Source of the DNA: Hymenobacter lucidus
GTDB lineage: Bacteria; Bacteroidota; Bacteroidia; Cytophagales; Hymenobacteraceae
Assembly (NCBI RefSeq): GCF_020447265.1
Contig: NZ_JAJADR010000004.1
Location: 434,001-498,000 of the forward strand
Length of the DNA: 64,000 bases
Reading direction: 5' to 3'
Below the pieces are notes generated by a model that was not told where the DNA came from, ran no database searches, and worked only from the letters and a program-made list of their open reading frames with translations. The position numbers and the translations under genes were made by a program. Shown here one piece after another: positions 1 through 8,293 of this stretch; positions within the stretch are counted from its first letter, which is position 1, and every line of letters begins with the position of its first letter.

Positions 1-2
1 CC

Positions 3-1238
3 ACCGGCAACCCCAAGGGCGTAATGCTCAGCCACGACAACATCCTGAGCAACTGCCGCAATTCCCAGCCCTTCGTGCCCGTCACCAAAGACGATACGGC
101 CCTAAGCTTTCTGCCGCTCTGCCACATCTTCGAGCGGATGGTGACTTACCTGTATATGATCAACAGCGTGAGTATCTACTACGCCGAAAGCATGGAAGTT
201 ATTGCCGACAACCTGCGCGAGGTGAAGCCCCAGATTTTCACCACCGTGCCCCGCTTGCTGGAGAAAGTGTATGATAAAATCGTGGCGAAAGGCCATGAGC
301 TGGACGGCGTCAAGAAAAATCTGTTCTTCTGGGCGCTGGATCTGGGCCTGAAATACGACACCCAGAAAGACCACGGTTTCTTCTATAACACCCAGTTGGC
401 TTTGGCCAACAAGCTCATCTTCAACAAGTGGCGGGAGGCCCTGGGCGGCAACCTGAAGTGCATCGTATCGGGTGGCGGCGCGCTGCAGCCCCGCCTGGCC
501 CGTGTGTTCTGGGCAGCCGGCATCCGGGTGATGGAAGGCTATGGCCTGACGGAAACCTCGCCCGTTATTGCCGTGGGCGGCTTCGAGCCGGAAAACAACC
601 TGATTGGTACCGTTGGGCCGCTCATCGACAATATGGAAGTGAAGATTGCCCCCGACGGCGAGATTCTGACCAAGTCGGCATCGGTAATGAAAGGCTACTA
701 CAATAAGCCCGAACTGACAGCCAAGGAAATCGATGCCGACGGCTGGTTCCACACTGGCGACATCGGGGAGTTCGTTAACGGCCGTTTCCTTAAAATCACG
801 GACCGTAAAAAGGAGATGTTTAAGACCTCGGGCGGCAAGTACATTGCCCCGCAGGTTATTGAGGGCAAACTCAAGGAGTCACCGCTCGTGGAACAGGCCA
901 TGGTAGTAGGCGCCGACCAAAAATTCCCTTCGGCCCTGGTAGTGCCCGCCTTCGACGACCTGAAAGGCTGGTGCAAGCGCAACAGCGTCGACTGCAACTG
1001 CTCAAACGAGGAACTCATCAAGAAGGAGAAAGTGGTGGAGATGTACGAGGACCTGGTGAAGAAGTACAACCAAAGCTTCGCCCAGTGGGAGCAGGTCAAG
1101 AAAATCGTGCTGCTGCCCCAGCAGTGGACCGTGGAAACCGGCGAAATGACGCCCACGATGAAGGTGAAGCGCAAAATTATTTCCGAGAACAACAAGGACC
1201 TCATCGAGGGCCTTTACCAGCAGGACGACCGGCGGTAA
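3..1238 (+). CDS. fadD: Long-chain fatty-acid-CoA ligase, 5'-truncated by window edge
   Basis: This is the C-terminal ~411 residues of an AMP-forming acyl-CoA synthetase, which activates free fatty acids with ATP and CoA in the cytoplasm or at the inner membrane. The frame is open to the window edge and begins in the P-loop-like motif TGNPKGVMLSH, so roughly the first 180-200 residues lie outside. Family motifs follow in order: GYGLTETSP, the WFHTGD segment, and the C-terminal hinge ITDRKKEMFKTSGGKYIAP containing the catalytic lysine. The downstream genes complete beta-oxidation, so a role in fatty-acid catabolism fits. A long stem followed by T residues ends the transcript before marR. The ligase assignment is secure; chain-length preference and the symbol fadD are inferred. 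Confidence 0.9.
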   Translation, partial: TGNPKGVMLSHDNILSNCRNSQPFVPVTKDDTALSFLPLCHIFERMVTYLYMINSVSIYYAESMEVIADNLREVKPQIFTTVPRLLEKVYDKIVAKGHELDGVKKNLFFWALDLGLKYDTQKDHGFFYNTQLALANKLIFNKWREALGGNLKCIVSGGGALQPRLARVFWAAGIRVMEGYGLTETSPVIAVGGFEPENNLIGTVGPLIDNMEVKIAPDGEILTKSASVMKGYYNKPELTAKEIDADGWFHTGDIGEFVNGRFLKITDRKKEMFKTSGGKYIAPQVIEGKLKESPLVEQAMVVGADQKFPSALVVPAFDDLKGWCKRNSVDCNCSNEELIKKEKVVEMYEDLVKKYNQSFAQWEQVKKIVLLPQQWTVETGEMTPTMKVKRKIISENNKDLIEGLYQQDDRR

Positions 1239-1259
1239 AACGTAATCGGTGAGTAGTAG

Positions 1260-1318
1260 AAAAGTTTGGGGTAGCCGTAGCTTCCAGCAGTGGAAGAAGA
1301 GGATTGCCCCAAACTTTT
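1260..1318 (+). terminator. Probable terminator of the acyl-CoA ligase gene
   Basis: A 12-bp perfect stem (1260-1271 with 1307-1318) is followed by a T run. The large loop contains a second small hairpin, CTTCCA/TGGAAG at 1281-1296. Confidence 0.7.
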
Positions 1319-1334
1319 TTCTCGTTATTTAGTA

Positions 1335-1363
1335 TGCAAGCATAACATATTCTTTGTATGTTT
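1335..1363 (+). promoter_or_regulatory. Putative operator/promoter of marR-fadN-fadA
   Basis: TGCAAGCATAACATA at 1335-1349 recurs exactly at 6276-6290 before fadE. It is followed by the inverted repeat AACATA-N7-TATGTT (1344-1349/1357-1362). TATGC-AA-GCATA (1333-1344) forms a second short palindrome. The site lies 20-48 nt before the marR start, which suits an autoregulatory operator. The binding protein is inferred to be the neighbouring MarR protein. Confidence 0.55.
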
Positions 1364-1382
1364 ACCCGACTTCGCAACAATC

Positions 1383-1859
1383 ATGACACCGGAAGAAACC
1401 GTCGATTATAATATCAAAGTAGCCTGGCACGCCATTTCGCGCATGTACAATACGCAGGCCGCCAAGCACGACATTACCACCAGCATCGGCTTTGTCCTGC
1501 TCAATATAGACCAGGAACTTGGTACTCCGGCTACCAAAATTGCGCCCTTGCTGGGCCTCGAAACCCGCAGCCTGACCCGCATCCTCCGCTCGATGGAGGA
1601 GAAGGGCCTGATCTACAAGCAAGCTGATACCCAGGATAAACGCTCGGTCCGCATTTTCCTGACCGAGGAAGGCCTACGCAAAAAGGAAGTCTCCCGCCAG
1701 ACCGTGCGCCATTTCAACCAGAAGGTGCGGGAGAAAATCCCCCAGGCCCAGCTGGAAGTCATGTTCAAGGTTGTAGGTCAGATTACGGGCATGATTGAGG
1801 GCAAAACTCTCTTCGACGACTTTAAGCTGAAACCCCTGCGCTCCGAACCGGCGGCCTAA
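1383..1859 (+). CDS. MarR-family transcriptional regulator
   Basis: This 158-residue winged-helix DNA-binding protein probably controls the fatty-acid degradation genes around it. The start at 1383 (MTPEETVDYN) gives normal MarR length; an upstream in-frame ATG at 1290 would add an unlikely Cys/Phe-rich leader and cover the putative operator. The winged-helix core is visible at about residues 50-105: an IAPLLGLETRSLTRILR recognition region, then MEEKGLIYK and the wing around DTQDKRSVRIFLTEEG. The helices on either side would form the dimer interface. Fatty acyl-CoA is a plausible ligand by analogy with other fad-linked regulators, but the sequence does not show it. It lies 144 bp upstream of fadN on the same strand. 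Confidence 0.88.
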   Translation: MTPEETVDYNIKVAWHAISRMYNTQAAKHDITTSIGFVLLNIDQELGTPATKIAPLLGLETRSLTRILRSMEEKGLIYKQADTQDKRSVRIFLTEEGLRKKEVSRQTVRHFNQKVREKIPQAQLEVMFKVVGQITGMIEGKTLFDDFKLKPLRSEPAA

Positions 1860-2003
1860 CGGCCCGGGCTCGGAGTGTTTTGCTTTCTGACAGCCAAACA
1901 ATTGCAGTGCCTTCGCGCTTCGGTAAACTCGGCATAACGAGTAGTTGAGCGCCAGGAATTCCACCTGATTCTTTCATTTCTCACCCACCTCATTCCTTCC
2001 CGA

Positions 2004-4412
2004 ATGAATCGTATTATCAAAAAAGTAGCCGTATTGGGCTCCGGTGTGATGGGCTCGCGCATTGCGCTGCACTTCGCCAACATCGGCGTGCAGGTGTTAT
2101 TGCTCGATATTGCTCCTAAGGAGCTGACCCCCGACGAGGAAAAGAAGGGCCTGAAGCTCGATGCGCCGGCGGTAAAAAACCGCATCGTGAATGCCTCGCT
2201 GCAGGCCGCTATTACCTCGAACCCCTCGCCGCTCTACCGCAAGGCCGACGCCTCGCGCATCAAGACCGGCAACTTCGACGACAACCTCAAGGATATTGCC
2301 ACCTGCGACTGGACGATTGAGGTGGTCGTAGAGCGGCTCGACATTAAGAAGAGCCTGTTTGAGCGCATCGAGCAGTTCCGCAAGCCCGGCACTTTGATTA
2401 CGTCGAATACCTCGGGTATTCCGATTCATTTGATGGCCGAAGGTCGCTCGGAGGATTTCCGCAAGCACTTCGCCGGTACCCACTTCTTCAACCCGCCCCG
2501 CTACCTGAAGCTGCTCGAAATCATCCCGACGCCCGAAACGGACCAGTCGGTAGTGGATTTCCTGATGCACTACGGCGACCTGTACATGGGCAAAACCACC
2601 GTACTGGCCAAAGACACGCCAGGCTTTATTGCCAACCGCGTGGGCGTATTCGCCATGCTCGACGTGATGCAGACCATGCAGCGCCTGGGCCTGACGGTGG
2701 AAGAAGTAGATAAGCTGACCGGCCCGGTTATCGGCCACGCCAAGTCGGCCACCCTGCGCACTTCCGACGTGGTCGGTCTGGACACGACCATCAACGTCAC
2801 CAACGGCCTGGCCCAGGGCCTGCCCAACGACGAAGCCAAGGACGTGTTCGTGCTGCCCGACTTCGTCAAGAAAATGGGCGAGAACAAGTGGCTGGGCGAC
2901 AAAACCGGCCAGGGTTTCTACAAGAAAGTGAAGGGCGCGGGCGGCAAGTCCGAAATCCACGCCCTGGATCTGAATACACTGGAGTACAAGCCCAGCCAGA
3001 AGGTGAAGTTTGCTTCCCTGGAAGCTACCAAGGCCATCGACAAGGTCGCCGACCGGTTTAAGGTGCTGGTGGCCGGCAAAGACAAAGCCGCCGACTTCTA
3101 CCGGCAGAGCTTCGGCAGCCTGTTTGCCTACGTCTCGAACCGGATTCCGGAAATCACCGACCAACTCTACAAGATTGACGATGCCCTGCGCGCCGGCTTC
3201 GGCTGGGAGCTGGGCCCGTTTGAAACCTGGGACGCGTTGGGCGTGCAGAAAGGCCTGGAGCTGGCGCAGGCCTATGGCAAGACTGTAGCGCCCTGGATTG
3301 AGGAAATGCTGGCCGCCGGCAACTCGACCTTCTACAAGGTGAGTGAGCAGGGCGTCAAGCAGTTCTACGACCTGGAGTCGAAGTCCTACCAGGCCATTCC
3401 CGGCGTGGAGAATTTCATCATCCTCGACAACCTGCGTGCCACGGGCAAAGTCCTGTGGAAAAACGCCGGGGCCTCGGTTATCGACCTCGGCGACGGTATT
3501 CTGAACGTGGAGTTCCACTCCAAGATGAACACCCTGGGCTCCGACGTTATTCAGGGCCTGATGAAGGGCGTGGATATTGCCGAGCAGGGCTACCGCGGCC
3601 TGGTGGTCGGCAACGACGCGCCTAACTTCTCGGCCGGCGCCAACCTGGGCCTGGTGTACATGTACGCCCTGGATCAGGAGTTCGATGAGATTAACATGAT
3701 GATTGCTCAGTTCCAGAATGCCATGATGCGCATGCGCTACAGCAGCATTCCGGTGGTGGGCACGCCCCACGGCTTGGCCCTGGGTGGTGGCTGCGAGCTG
3801 AACCTGCACGCCGACAAGGTGGTGGCCGCGGCTGAAACTTACATGGGTCTGGTGGAATTTGGCGTGGGCCTGATTCCGGCCGGTGGTGGCACCAAGGAAA
3901 TGACCCTGCGCACGGCCGCTAAGTACGAGGAGGGGGAGCCCGAGTTCAACCTGCTCCGCAACGCCTTCGTGACCATCAGCACCGCCAAGGTATCGACTTC
4001 GGCCGCTGAGGCCTTCGACCTGGGCTTCCTGCGCCGCGGCGACGAAGTGGTAGTCAACAACAACCGCCTCATTGCTCAAGCCAAAGCCGAGGCTATTGCC
4101 CTGGCTGATGCCGGCTACACCCAGCCCGTGCAGAAAACTGACATCAAGGTGCACGGCCGCGGTGCGTTGGGTATGTTCCTGACGGGCGTGCACGCCATGC
4201 GCGCCGGCAACTACATTTCCGACCACGATGTTAAGATTGCCAACAAGCTGGCCTACGTCATGACCGGTGGGGATTTGTCGTCGCCGACCCAGGTGAGTGA
4301 GCAGTACTTGCTGGATCTGGAGCGCGAAGCCTTCCTGAGCCTGACCGGTGAGCGGAAAACGCTGGAGCGTATCCAGAGCATCCTGACCACCGGCAAACCT
4401 TTGAGAAACTAG
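2004..4412 (+). CDS. fadN: 3-hydroxyacyl-CoA dehydrogenase / enoyl-CoA hydratase
   Basis: This 802-residue bifunctional beta-oxidation enzyme catalyses hydration of enoyl-CoA and NAD-dependent oxidation of 3-hydroxyacyl-CoA. The dehydrogenase is N-terminal: a Rossmann motif GSGVMGSRIA at residues 12-21, SNTSGIPI near 135, HFFNPPRYLKLLEI near 160 and the 3HCDH C-terminal domains to about 420. The crotonase domain is C-terminal at about 480-690, with both catalytic glutamates present (GGGCELN and VEFGVGLIPAGGG). This order is the reverse of E. coli FadB and matches Bacillus FadN in order and length. It is followed by fadA 196 bp downstream, across an inverted-repeat element. The family call is very firm; the symbol follows the Bacillus naming. 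Confidence 0.93.
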   Translation: MNRIIKKVAVLGSGVMGSRIALHFANIGVQVLLLDIAPKELTPDEEKKGLKLDAPAVKNRIVNASLQAAITSNPSPLYRKADASRIKTGNFDDNLKDIATCDWTIEVVVERLDIKKSLFERIEQFRKPGTLITSNTSGIPIHLMAEGRSEDFRKHFAGTHFFNPPRYLKLLEIIPTPETDQSVVDFLMHYGDLYMGKTTVLAKDTPGFIANRVGVFAMLDVMQTMQRLGLTVEEVDKLTGPVIGHAKSATLRTSDVVGLDTTINVTNGLAQGLPNDEAKDVFVLPDFVKKMGENKWLGDKTGQGFYKKVKGAGGKSEIHALDLNTLEYKPSQKVKFASLEATKAIDKVADRFKVLVAGKDKAADFYRQSFGSLFAYVSNRIPEITDQLYKIDDALRAGFGWELGPFETWDALGVQKGLELAQAYGKTVAPWIEEMLAAGNSTFYKVSEQGVKQFYDLESKSYQAIPGVENFIILDNLRATGKVLWKNAGASVIDLGDGILNVEFHSKMNTLGSDVIQGLMKGVDIAEQGYRGLVVGNDAPNFSAGANLGLVYMYALDQEFDEINMMIAQFQNAMMRMRYSSIPVVGTPHGLALGGGCELNLHADKVVAAAETYMGLVEFGVGLIPAGGGTKEMTLRTAAKYEEGEPEFNLLRNAFVTISTAKVSTSAAEAFDLGFLRRGDEVVVNNNRLIAQAKAEAIALADAGYTQPVQKTDIKVHGRGALGMFLTGVHAMRAGNYISDHDVKIANKLAYVMTGGDLSSPTQVSEQYLLDLEREAFLSLTGERKTLERIQSILTTGKPLRN

Positions 4413-4423
4413 AGCTAAACCTA

Positions 4424-4561
4424 GTTCCCCTCCTCAGATGAGGAGGGGTGCCCGAAGGGCGGGGTGGTTGACAATCGTTGAACGAATACTAGATCCTAAT
4501 TCTCTAGCTCTAGTAACCATCCCTGCCTTCAGCCACACCTCCTTTCAATAAGGAGGGGAAC
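4424..4561. repeat. Two-armed C-rich inverted-repeat element
   Basis: Arms at 4424-4469 and 4515-4561 are imperfect reverse complements: one begins GTTCCCCTCC, the other ends GGAGGGGAAC. Each arm also folds on itself (CCCCTCCTC/GAGGAGGGG; CCTCCTTT/AAGGAGG). The fadN-fadA gap is essentially made of this element. The layout resembles dispersed REP/MITE-like spacers of Bacteroidota and is similar in design to 51236-51399. Confidence 0.7.
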
Positions 4562-4608
4562 CAGTAAAAAGCAGCTCTAATCCCACCTCTTTTTAAGACT
4601 CCAATACC

Positions 4609-5787
4609 ATGAATGCATATATCGTAGCCGGTTACCGCACCGCGGTTGGTAAAGCAAACCGTGGCGGCTTCCGCTTCACCCGTCCCGACGACCTAGCCGC
4701 GGACGTTATCAAACATCTGGTAGCCTCCGTGCCCGCCCTCGACCCCACGCGCATCGACGACGTGATTGTGGGCAACGCCGTGCCGGAAGCTGAGCAAGGC
4801 CTGCAGATGGGCCGTCTGATTTCCTTGCTAGCCCTGCCCATGAACGTATCGGGCCTGATTGTGAACCGCTACTGCGGTTCGGGTGTGGAAACCATTGCCA
4901 TGGCCGCCGGTAAAATTGCCGCCGGCATGGCCGACTGCATCGTGGCCGGTGGTACCGAAAGCATGAGCATGGTGCCTACCGTAGGCTGGAAGACGGTTCC
5001 CAACTACAACCTCTCCCAGAAGCACCCCGATTACTACCTGGGCATGGGCCTAACGGCCGAAGCCGTAGCCAACGACTACAAGATTTCGCGCGAAGACCAA
5101 GACCTGTTCTCCTACAACTCCCACCAGAAGGCCATTAAGGCTATTGAGGCCGGCAAGTTCAAAGAGCAGATTGTGCCCATCACGGTGGAGGAAACTTACC
5201 TCGACGCGGCTTCGGGCAAGAAGAAAACCCGTTCGTACGTGGTGGATACCGACGAAGGCCCCCGCGGCGACACGTCGGTAGAGGCCCTGGCCAAGCTACG
5301 GCCGGTATTCGCCGCCAATGGCACCGTTACGGCCGGTAACTCGTCCCAGACTTCCGACGGCGCGGCTTTCGTCATCGTCATGTCGGAGCGCATGGTGAAG
5401 GAGCTGAACCTGGAGCCCATTGCCCGCATGGTAACCTACGCCACCGAAGGCATCGATCCGCGCATCATGGGCATGGGCCCCATCAAAGCCGTGCCGAAAG
5501 CCCTGAAACAGGCCGGCATGAAGCTCGAAGACATCGACCTCTTTGAGCTTAACGAAGCCTTTGCCTCCCAGTCAATTGCCGTAATGCGCGAGCTGGGCAT
5601 GGACCAAAGCAAGGTGAACGTGAACGGCGGCGCTATTGCCCTGGGCCACCCGCTGGGTTGCTCGGGCGCCAAGCTCAGCATCCAGCTGTTCCACGAGCTG
5701 CGGGCCCAGAACAAAAAGTACGGCATGGTAACCGCCTGCGTGGGCGGTGGCCAAGGCGTAGCCGGCATCTACGAGCTGCTCAAGTAA
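4609..5787 (+). CDS. fadA: Acetyl-CoA C-acyltransferase (beta-ketothiolase)
   Basis: This 392-residue thiolase cleaves 3-ketoacyl-CoA with CoA, the last step of the beta-oxidation cycle. All catalytic elements are present: the acyl-accepting cysteine in [10 protein letters not shown] (about residue 88), the [15 protein letters not shown] histidine loop (about 350), and the second cysteine in TACVGGGQG (about 378). NEAFA (about 315) is also conserved. Length is typical. It follows fadN and belongs with fadE downstream, reproducing the Bacillus fadN-fadA-fadE order. A biosynthetic thiolase role is possible in principle, but the context favours degradation. Confidence 0.94.
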   Translation: MNAYIVAGYRTAVGKANRGGFRFTRPDDLAADVIKHLVASVPALDPTRIDDVIVGNAVPEAEQGLQMGRLISLLALPMNVSGLIVNRYCGSGVETIAMAAGKIAAGMADCIVAGGTESMSMVPTVGWKTVPNYNLSQKHPDYYLGMGLTAEAVANDYKISREDQDLFSYNSHQKAIKAIEAGKFKEQIVPITVEETYLDAASGKKKTRSYVVDTDEGPRGDTSVEALAKLRPVFAANGTVTAGNSSQTSDGAAFVIVMSERMVKELNLEPIARMVTYATEGIDPRIMGMGPIKAVPKALKQAGMKLEDIDLFELNEAFASQSIAVMRELGMDQSKVNVNGGAIALGHPLGCSGAKLSIQLFHELRAQNKKYGMVTACVGGGQGVAGIYELLK

Positions 5788-5798
5788 GTTCACGCTTT

Positions 5799-5875
5799 TA
5801 CTCGGGCCGGGTGCGGGCCGGAAAGCGTGGCAGCGCTTCTCCACCGGAAAACTCAGCTCCCGCCCGGTCCGAGTA
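5799..5875. terminator. Imperfect inverted repeat after fadA
   Basis: A 13-bp stem with one mismatch (5799-5811 with 5863-5875) flanks a 51-nt GC-rich loop. There is no strong T tail, so it may attenuate rather than stop transcription. Confidence 0.4.
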
Positions 5876-5898
5876 GAAGTTCTTTGTTAGCTTCGTCT

Positions 5899-6219
5899 AT
5901 GAAAAAGCGCCTCCGCAAGAAAACGTACCGCAAAGAGTTCCAGGAATTCAGCTGGAACGTGTCGTACCGCCTCAACGACGATCAGCCCAACAACTACCTG
6001 GAATTCTCCGACACGCTGCTGGAGCAGGTGGAAGACCTGGATTTGATCATTGGCGGCACGCTGAACGATTTTGCGGCCACGCCGGTGAAGCGCTTGGCCG
6101 AAGCCCAGGCCCGGGAAAAGCGCGACCAGCTGCAGCAGTGGCTGGCGGCCCGGCCCGAAGTAGCCGAAGCCACCAGCTCCGAGCTGACCGATGCCTATTA
6201 CGGTCCGTTTCGCGGCTAA
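5899..6219 (+). CDS. YggL-like (DUF469) protein
   Basis: This small basic/acidic 106-residue protein starts MKKRLRKKTYRKEFQEF, the hallmark N-terminus of the YggL/DUF469 family, whose E. coli member binds the 50S ribosomal subunit. The TSSELTDAYYGPF end matches the family's C-terminal TSELFDVWW-type segment. The start at 5899 was chosen because the upstream extension (from 5827) lies inside a hairpin region and is not family-like. It sits between fadA and fadE but ends in its own terminator, so any metabolic link is doubtful. The family call rests on the N-terminal motif and the length; ribosome association is inferred from the family. Confidence 0.75.
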   Translation: MKKRLRKKTYRKEFQEFSWNVSYRLNDDQPNNYLEFSDTLLEQVEDLDLIIGGTLNDFAATPVKRLAEAQAREKRDQLQQWLAARPEVAEATSSELTDAYYGPFRG

Positions 6220-6230
6220 ACCTCATTACT

Positions 6231-6261
6231 GAAGCCTCACGACCATGAGGCTTCTTTTTTT
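6231..6261 (+). terminator. Rho-independent terminator after the YggL-like gene
   Basis: GAAGCCTCA/TGAGGCTTC stem (6231-6239, 6246-6254) with a 6-nt loop and seven T residues. It separates fadE from the upstream genes and implies that fadE has its own promoter. Confidence 0.85.
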
Positions 6262-6275
6262 CGGGTAAAGTACGC

Positions 6276-6302
6276 TGCAAGCATAACATAATTTCGTATA
6301 TT
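6276..6302 (+). promoter_or_regulatory. Putative operator/promoter of fadE
   Basis: TGCAAGCATAACATA is identical to the 15 bases before marR, followed by a slightly degenerate inverted repeat AACATA-N6-TATATT. TAATTTCG at 6289-6296 is one mismatch from the Bacteroidota TAnnTTTG -7 element. It begins about 138 nt before the fadE start. Confidence 0.55.
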
Positions 6303-6413
6303 TCGGTACGAATGTATTGCGGCCTGCCTTTGTTCTATTTTAGTAGGTAAGCCGAGTACTTTGTCCTTGACTTTCGACATAAACATTCCTTAACCCAACC
6401 TCTCACCCTGGCC

Positions 6414-8201
6414 ATGGAAGTATCCAACAAGCTTGTAAAAGGCGGCGAATTCATCATCAAAGAAACCGACGCCCAGGACGTATTCACCCCCGCCGACTTC
6501 TCGGAGGAGCAGAACATGATGCACCAGACCGCGCTGGACTTCGTGGACAAAGAAGTGCAGCCCCTGCTGGAGCGCCTCGACAACCACGAGGAAGGCCTGA
6601 TGCGTGGTCTGATGGAAAAAGCCGGGGAACTGGGCCTGTTCGGCGTGAGCATCCCGGAGCAGTACGGCGGCCTGGATATGGACTTCCCCACCTCGCTGCG
6701 GGTAACCGAAGGCGTGGGCGGCGGCCACTCGTTCCCGGTAGCATTTGCGGCCCACACCGGCATTGCCATGCTGCCCATTCTGTACTTCGGCAACGAGGAG
6801 CAGAAAGCCAAATACCTGCCCGGCCTCACTAACGGGGAGCTGATGGGTGCCTACTGCCTCACCGAGCCCGGCTCGGGCTCTGATGCGCTGGGGGCCAAAA
6901 CCAAAGCCATTCTGACCGAAGACGGCGAGCATTACGTGCTGAACGGCCAGAAAATGTGGATTACCAACGCCGGTTTCGCCGACGTATTCGTGGTATTTGC
7001 CCAGGTAGACGGTGACAAGTTCACCGGTTTCATCGTGGACAAAGACACGCCCGGCCTGAGCCTCGGCAACGAGGAGCACAAGATGGGCATTAAAGGCTCG
7101 TCGACCCGCCAGGTGTTCCTCTCGGATGCCAAGGTGCCGAAGACGGCCGTGCTGGGCGAAATCGGCAAGGGACACCTCATTGCCTTCAACATCCTCAACA
7201 TTGGCCGTATCAAGCTGGCTGCGGCCTGCCTGGGTGCTACCAAGATGGCCGCTACGCTGAGCGTGAAGTATGCCAACGAGCGGGTGCAGTTCAAAATGCC
7301 GATCAGCAAGTTTGGCGCTATCAAGTATAAGCTAGCTCAGCAGGCCGTGCGGATTTACGCCGTTGAATCGGCTATCTACCGCGCCGGCATGGACATTTTC
7401 CGCATGGAGCAGGAGCTGCTGGCCAAAGGCCAGAGCCATAACGAAGCTTTGCTGGGTGCCGCCCGCGAGTTTGCCGTGGAGTGCGCCATTCTGAAAGTGG
7501 AAGGCTCAGAAGTGCTGGACTACGTAGTGGACGAAGGCGTGCAGGTGTACGGTGGCTACGGCTTCTCGGCCGACTACCCCATGGACCGCGCCTACCGGGA
7601 TTCGCGCATCAACCGCATCTTCGAGGGCACCAACGAAATCAACCGGATGCTGGCCGTCGACATGATCCTGAAAAAGGCCATGAAGGGCGAGCTGGATTTG
7701 ATGGGCCCGGCCCAGGCCGTGCAGCAGGAACTGATGGCTATTCCGGACTTCAACACCGAAGAAGAAACCGGCCTGTTTGCCGCCGAGAAAAAGACTATTG
7801 CCAAGCTGAAGAAGGCTATTCTGATGGTAGCCGGCACGGCGGTGCAGAAGTACATGAACTCCCTGGCTAAAGAGCAGGAAGTACTGATGAACATTGCCGA
7901 CATGGCCATTAAGGTCTACACCGCCGAAAGCACCATTCTGCGCGTGGAGAAGGAAGCCGGCGTGAAAGGTGAAGAGGCTGTGTCGACCCAGATTGACATT
8001 GCCCGCGTGTACCTCTACGACACGGTGGACTTGGTGAACAAGTTCGGTAAGGACGCCATCGGCACCATGACCGAAGGCGACGAGCAGAAGCTGCTGGCCA
8101 TGGGCCTGAAGCGCTTCACCAAAGCCGACCTCTACAACGCCAAGGAAGCCCGCCGCCGCATTGCCGACGTGCTGATTGCGGCCAACGAGTACGTGTACTA
8201 G
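6414..8201 (+). CDS. fadE: Acyl-CoA dehydrogenase
   Basis: This 595-residue flavoprotein oxidises acyl-CoA to trans-2-enoyl-CoA, the first step of beta-oxidation. The acyl-CoA dehydrogenase core occupies about residues 25-410: YCLTEPGSGSDALGAKT and MWITNAGFADVFVVFAQV in the FAD/substrate region, and the catalytic glutamate in RIFEGTNEINRM near 408. A helical C-terminal extension of about 180 residues follows, as in the long Bacillus FadE and very-long-chain enzymes. It has its own upstream regulatory motif shared with marR and a strong terminator downstream. The electron-transfer flavoprotein it needs is not encoded in the window. Confidence 0.93.
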   Translation: MEVSNKLVKGGEFIIKETDAQDVFTPADFSEEQNMMHQTALDFVDKEVQPLLERLDNHEEGLMRGLMEKAGELGLFGVSIPEQYGGLDMDFPTSLRVTEGVGGGHSFPVAFAAHTGIAMLPILYFGNEEQKAKYLPGLTNGELMGAYCLTEPGSGSDALGAKTKAILTEDGEHYVLNGQKMWITNAGFADVFVVFAQVDGDKFTGFIVDKDTPGLSLGNEEHKMGIKGSSTRQVFLSDAKVPKTAVLGEIGKGHLIAFNILNIGRIKLAAACLGATKMAATLSVKYANERVQFKMPISKFGAIKYKLAQQAVRIYAVESAIYRAGMDIFRMEQELLAKGQSHNEALLGAAREFAVECAILKVEGSEVLDYVVDEGVQVYGGYGFSADYPMDRAYRDSRINRIFEGTNEINRMLAVDMILKKAMKGELDLMGPAQAVQQELMAIPDFNTEEETGLFAAEKKTIAKLKKAILMVAGTAVQKYMNSLAKEQEVLMNIADMAIKVYTAESTILRVEKEAGVKGEEAVSTQIDIARVYLYDTVDLVNKFGKDAIGTMTEGDEQKLLAMGLKRFTKADLYNAKEARRRIADVLIAANEYVY

Positions 8202-8224
8202 GCACGAATAATTAGTTTGGTTGA

Positions 8225-8265
8225 ACAAAGAAGGCCGCCCTTAAGCTAGGGGCGGCCTTCTTTGT
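8225..8265. terminator. Strong hairpin terminator after fadE
   Basis: A 16-bp perfect stem (8225-8240 with 8250-8265) with T-rich flanks lies between the convergent ends of fadE and the FG-GAP gene. It can serve both directions. Confidence 0.9.
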
Positions 8266-8293
8266 TTGGTTGACAGCTTCGTCGAATGGTCGA

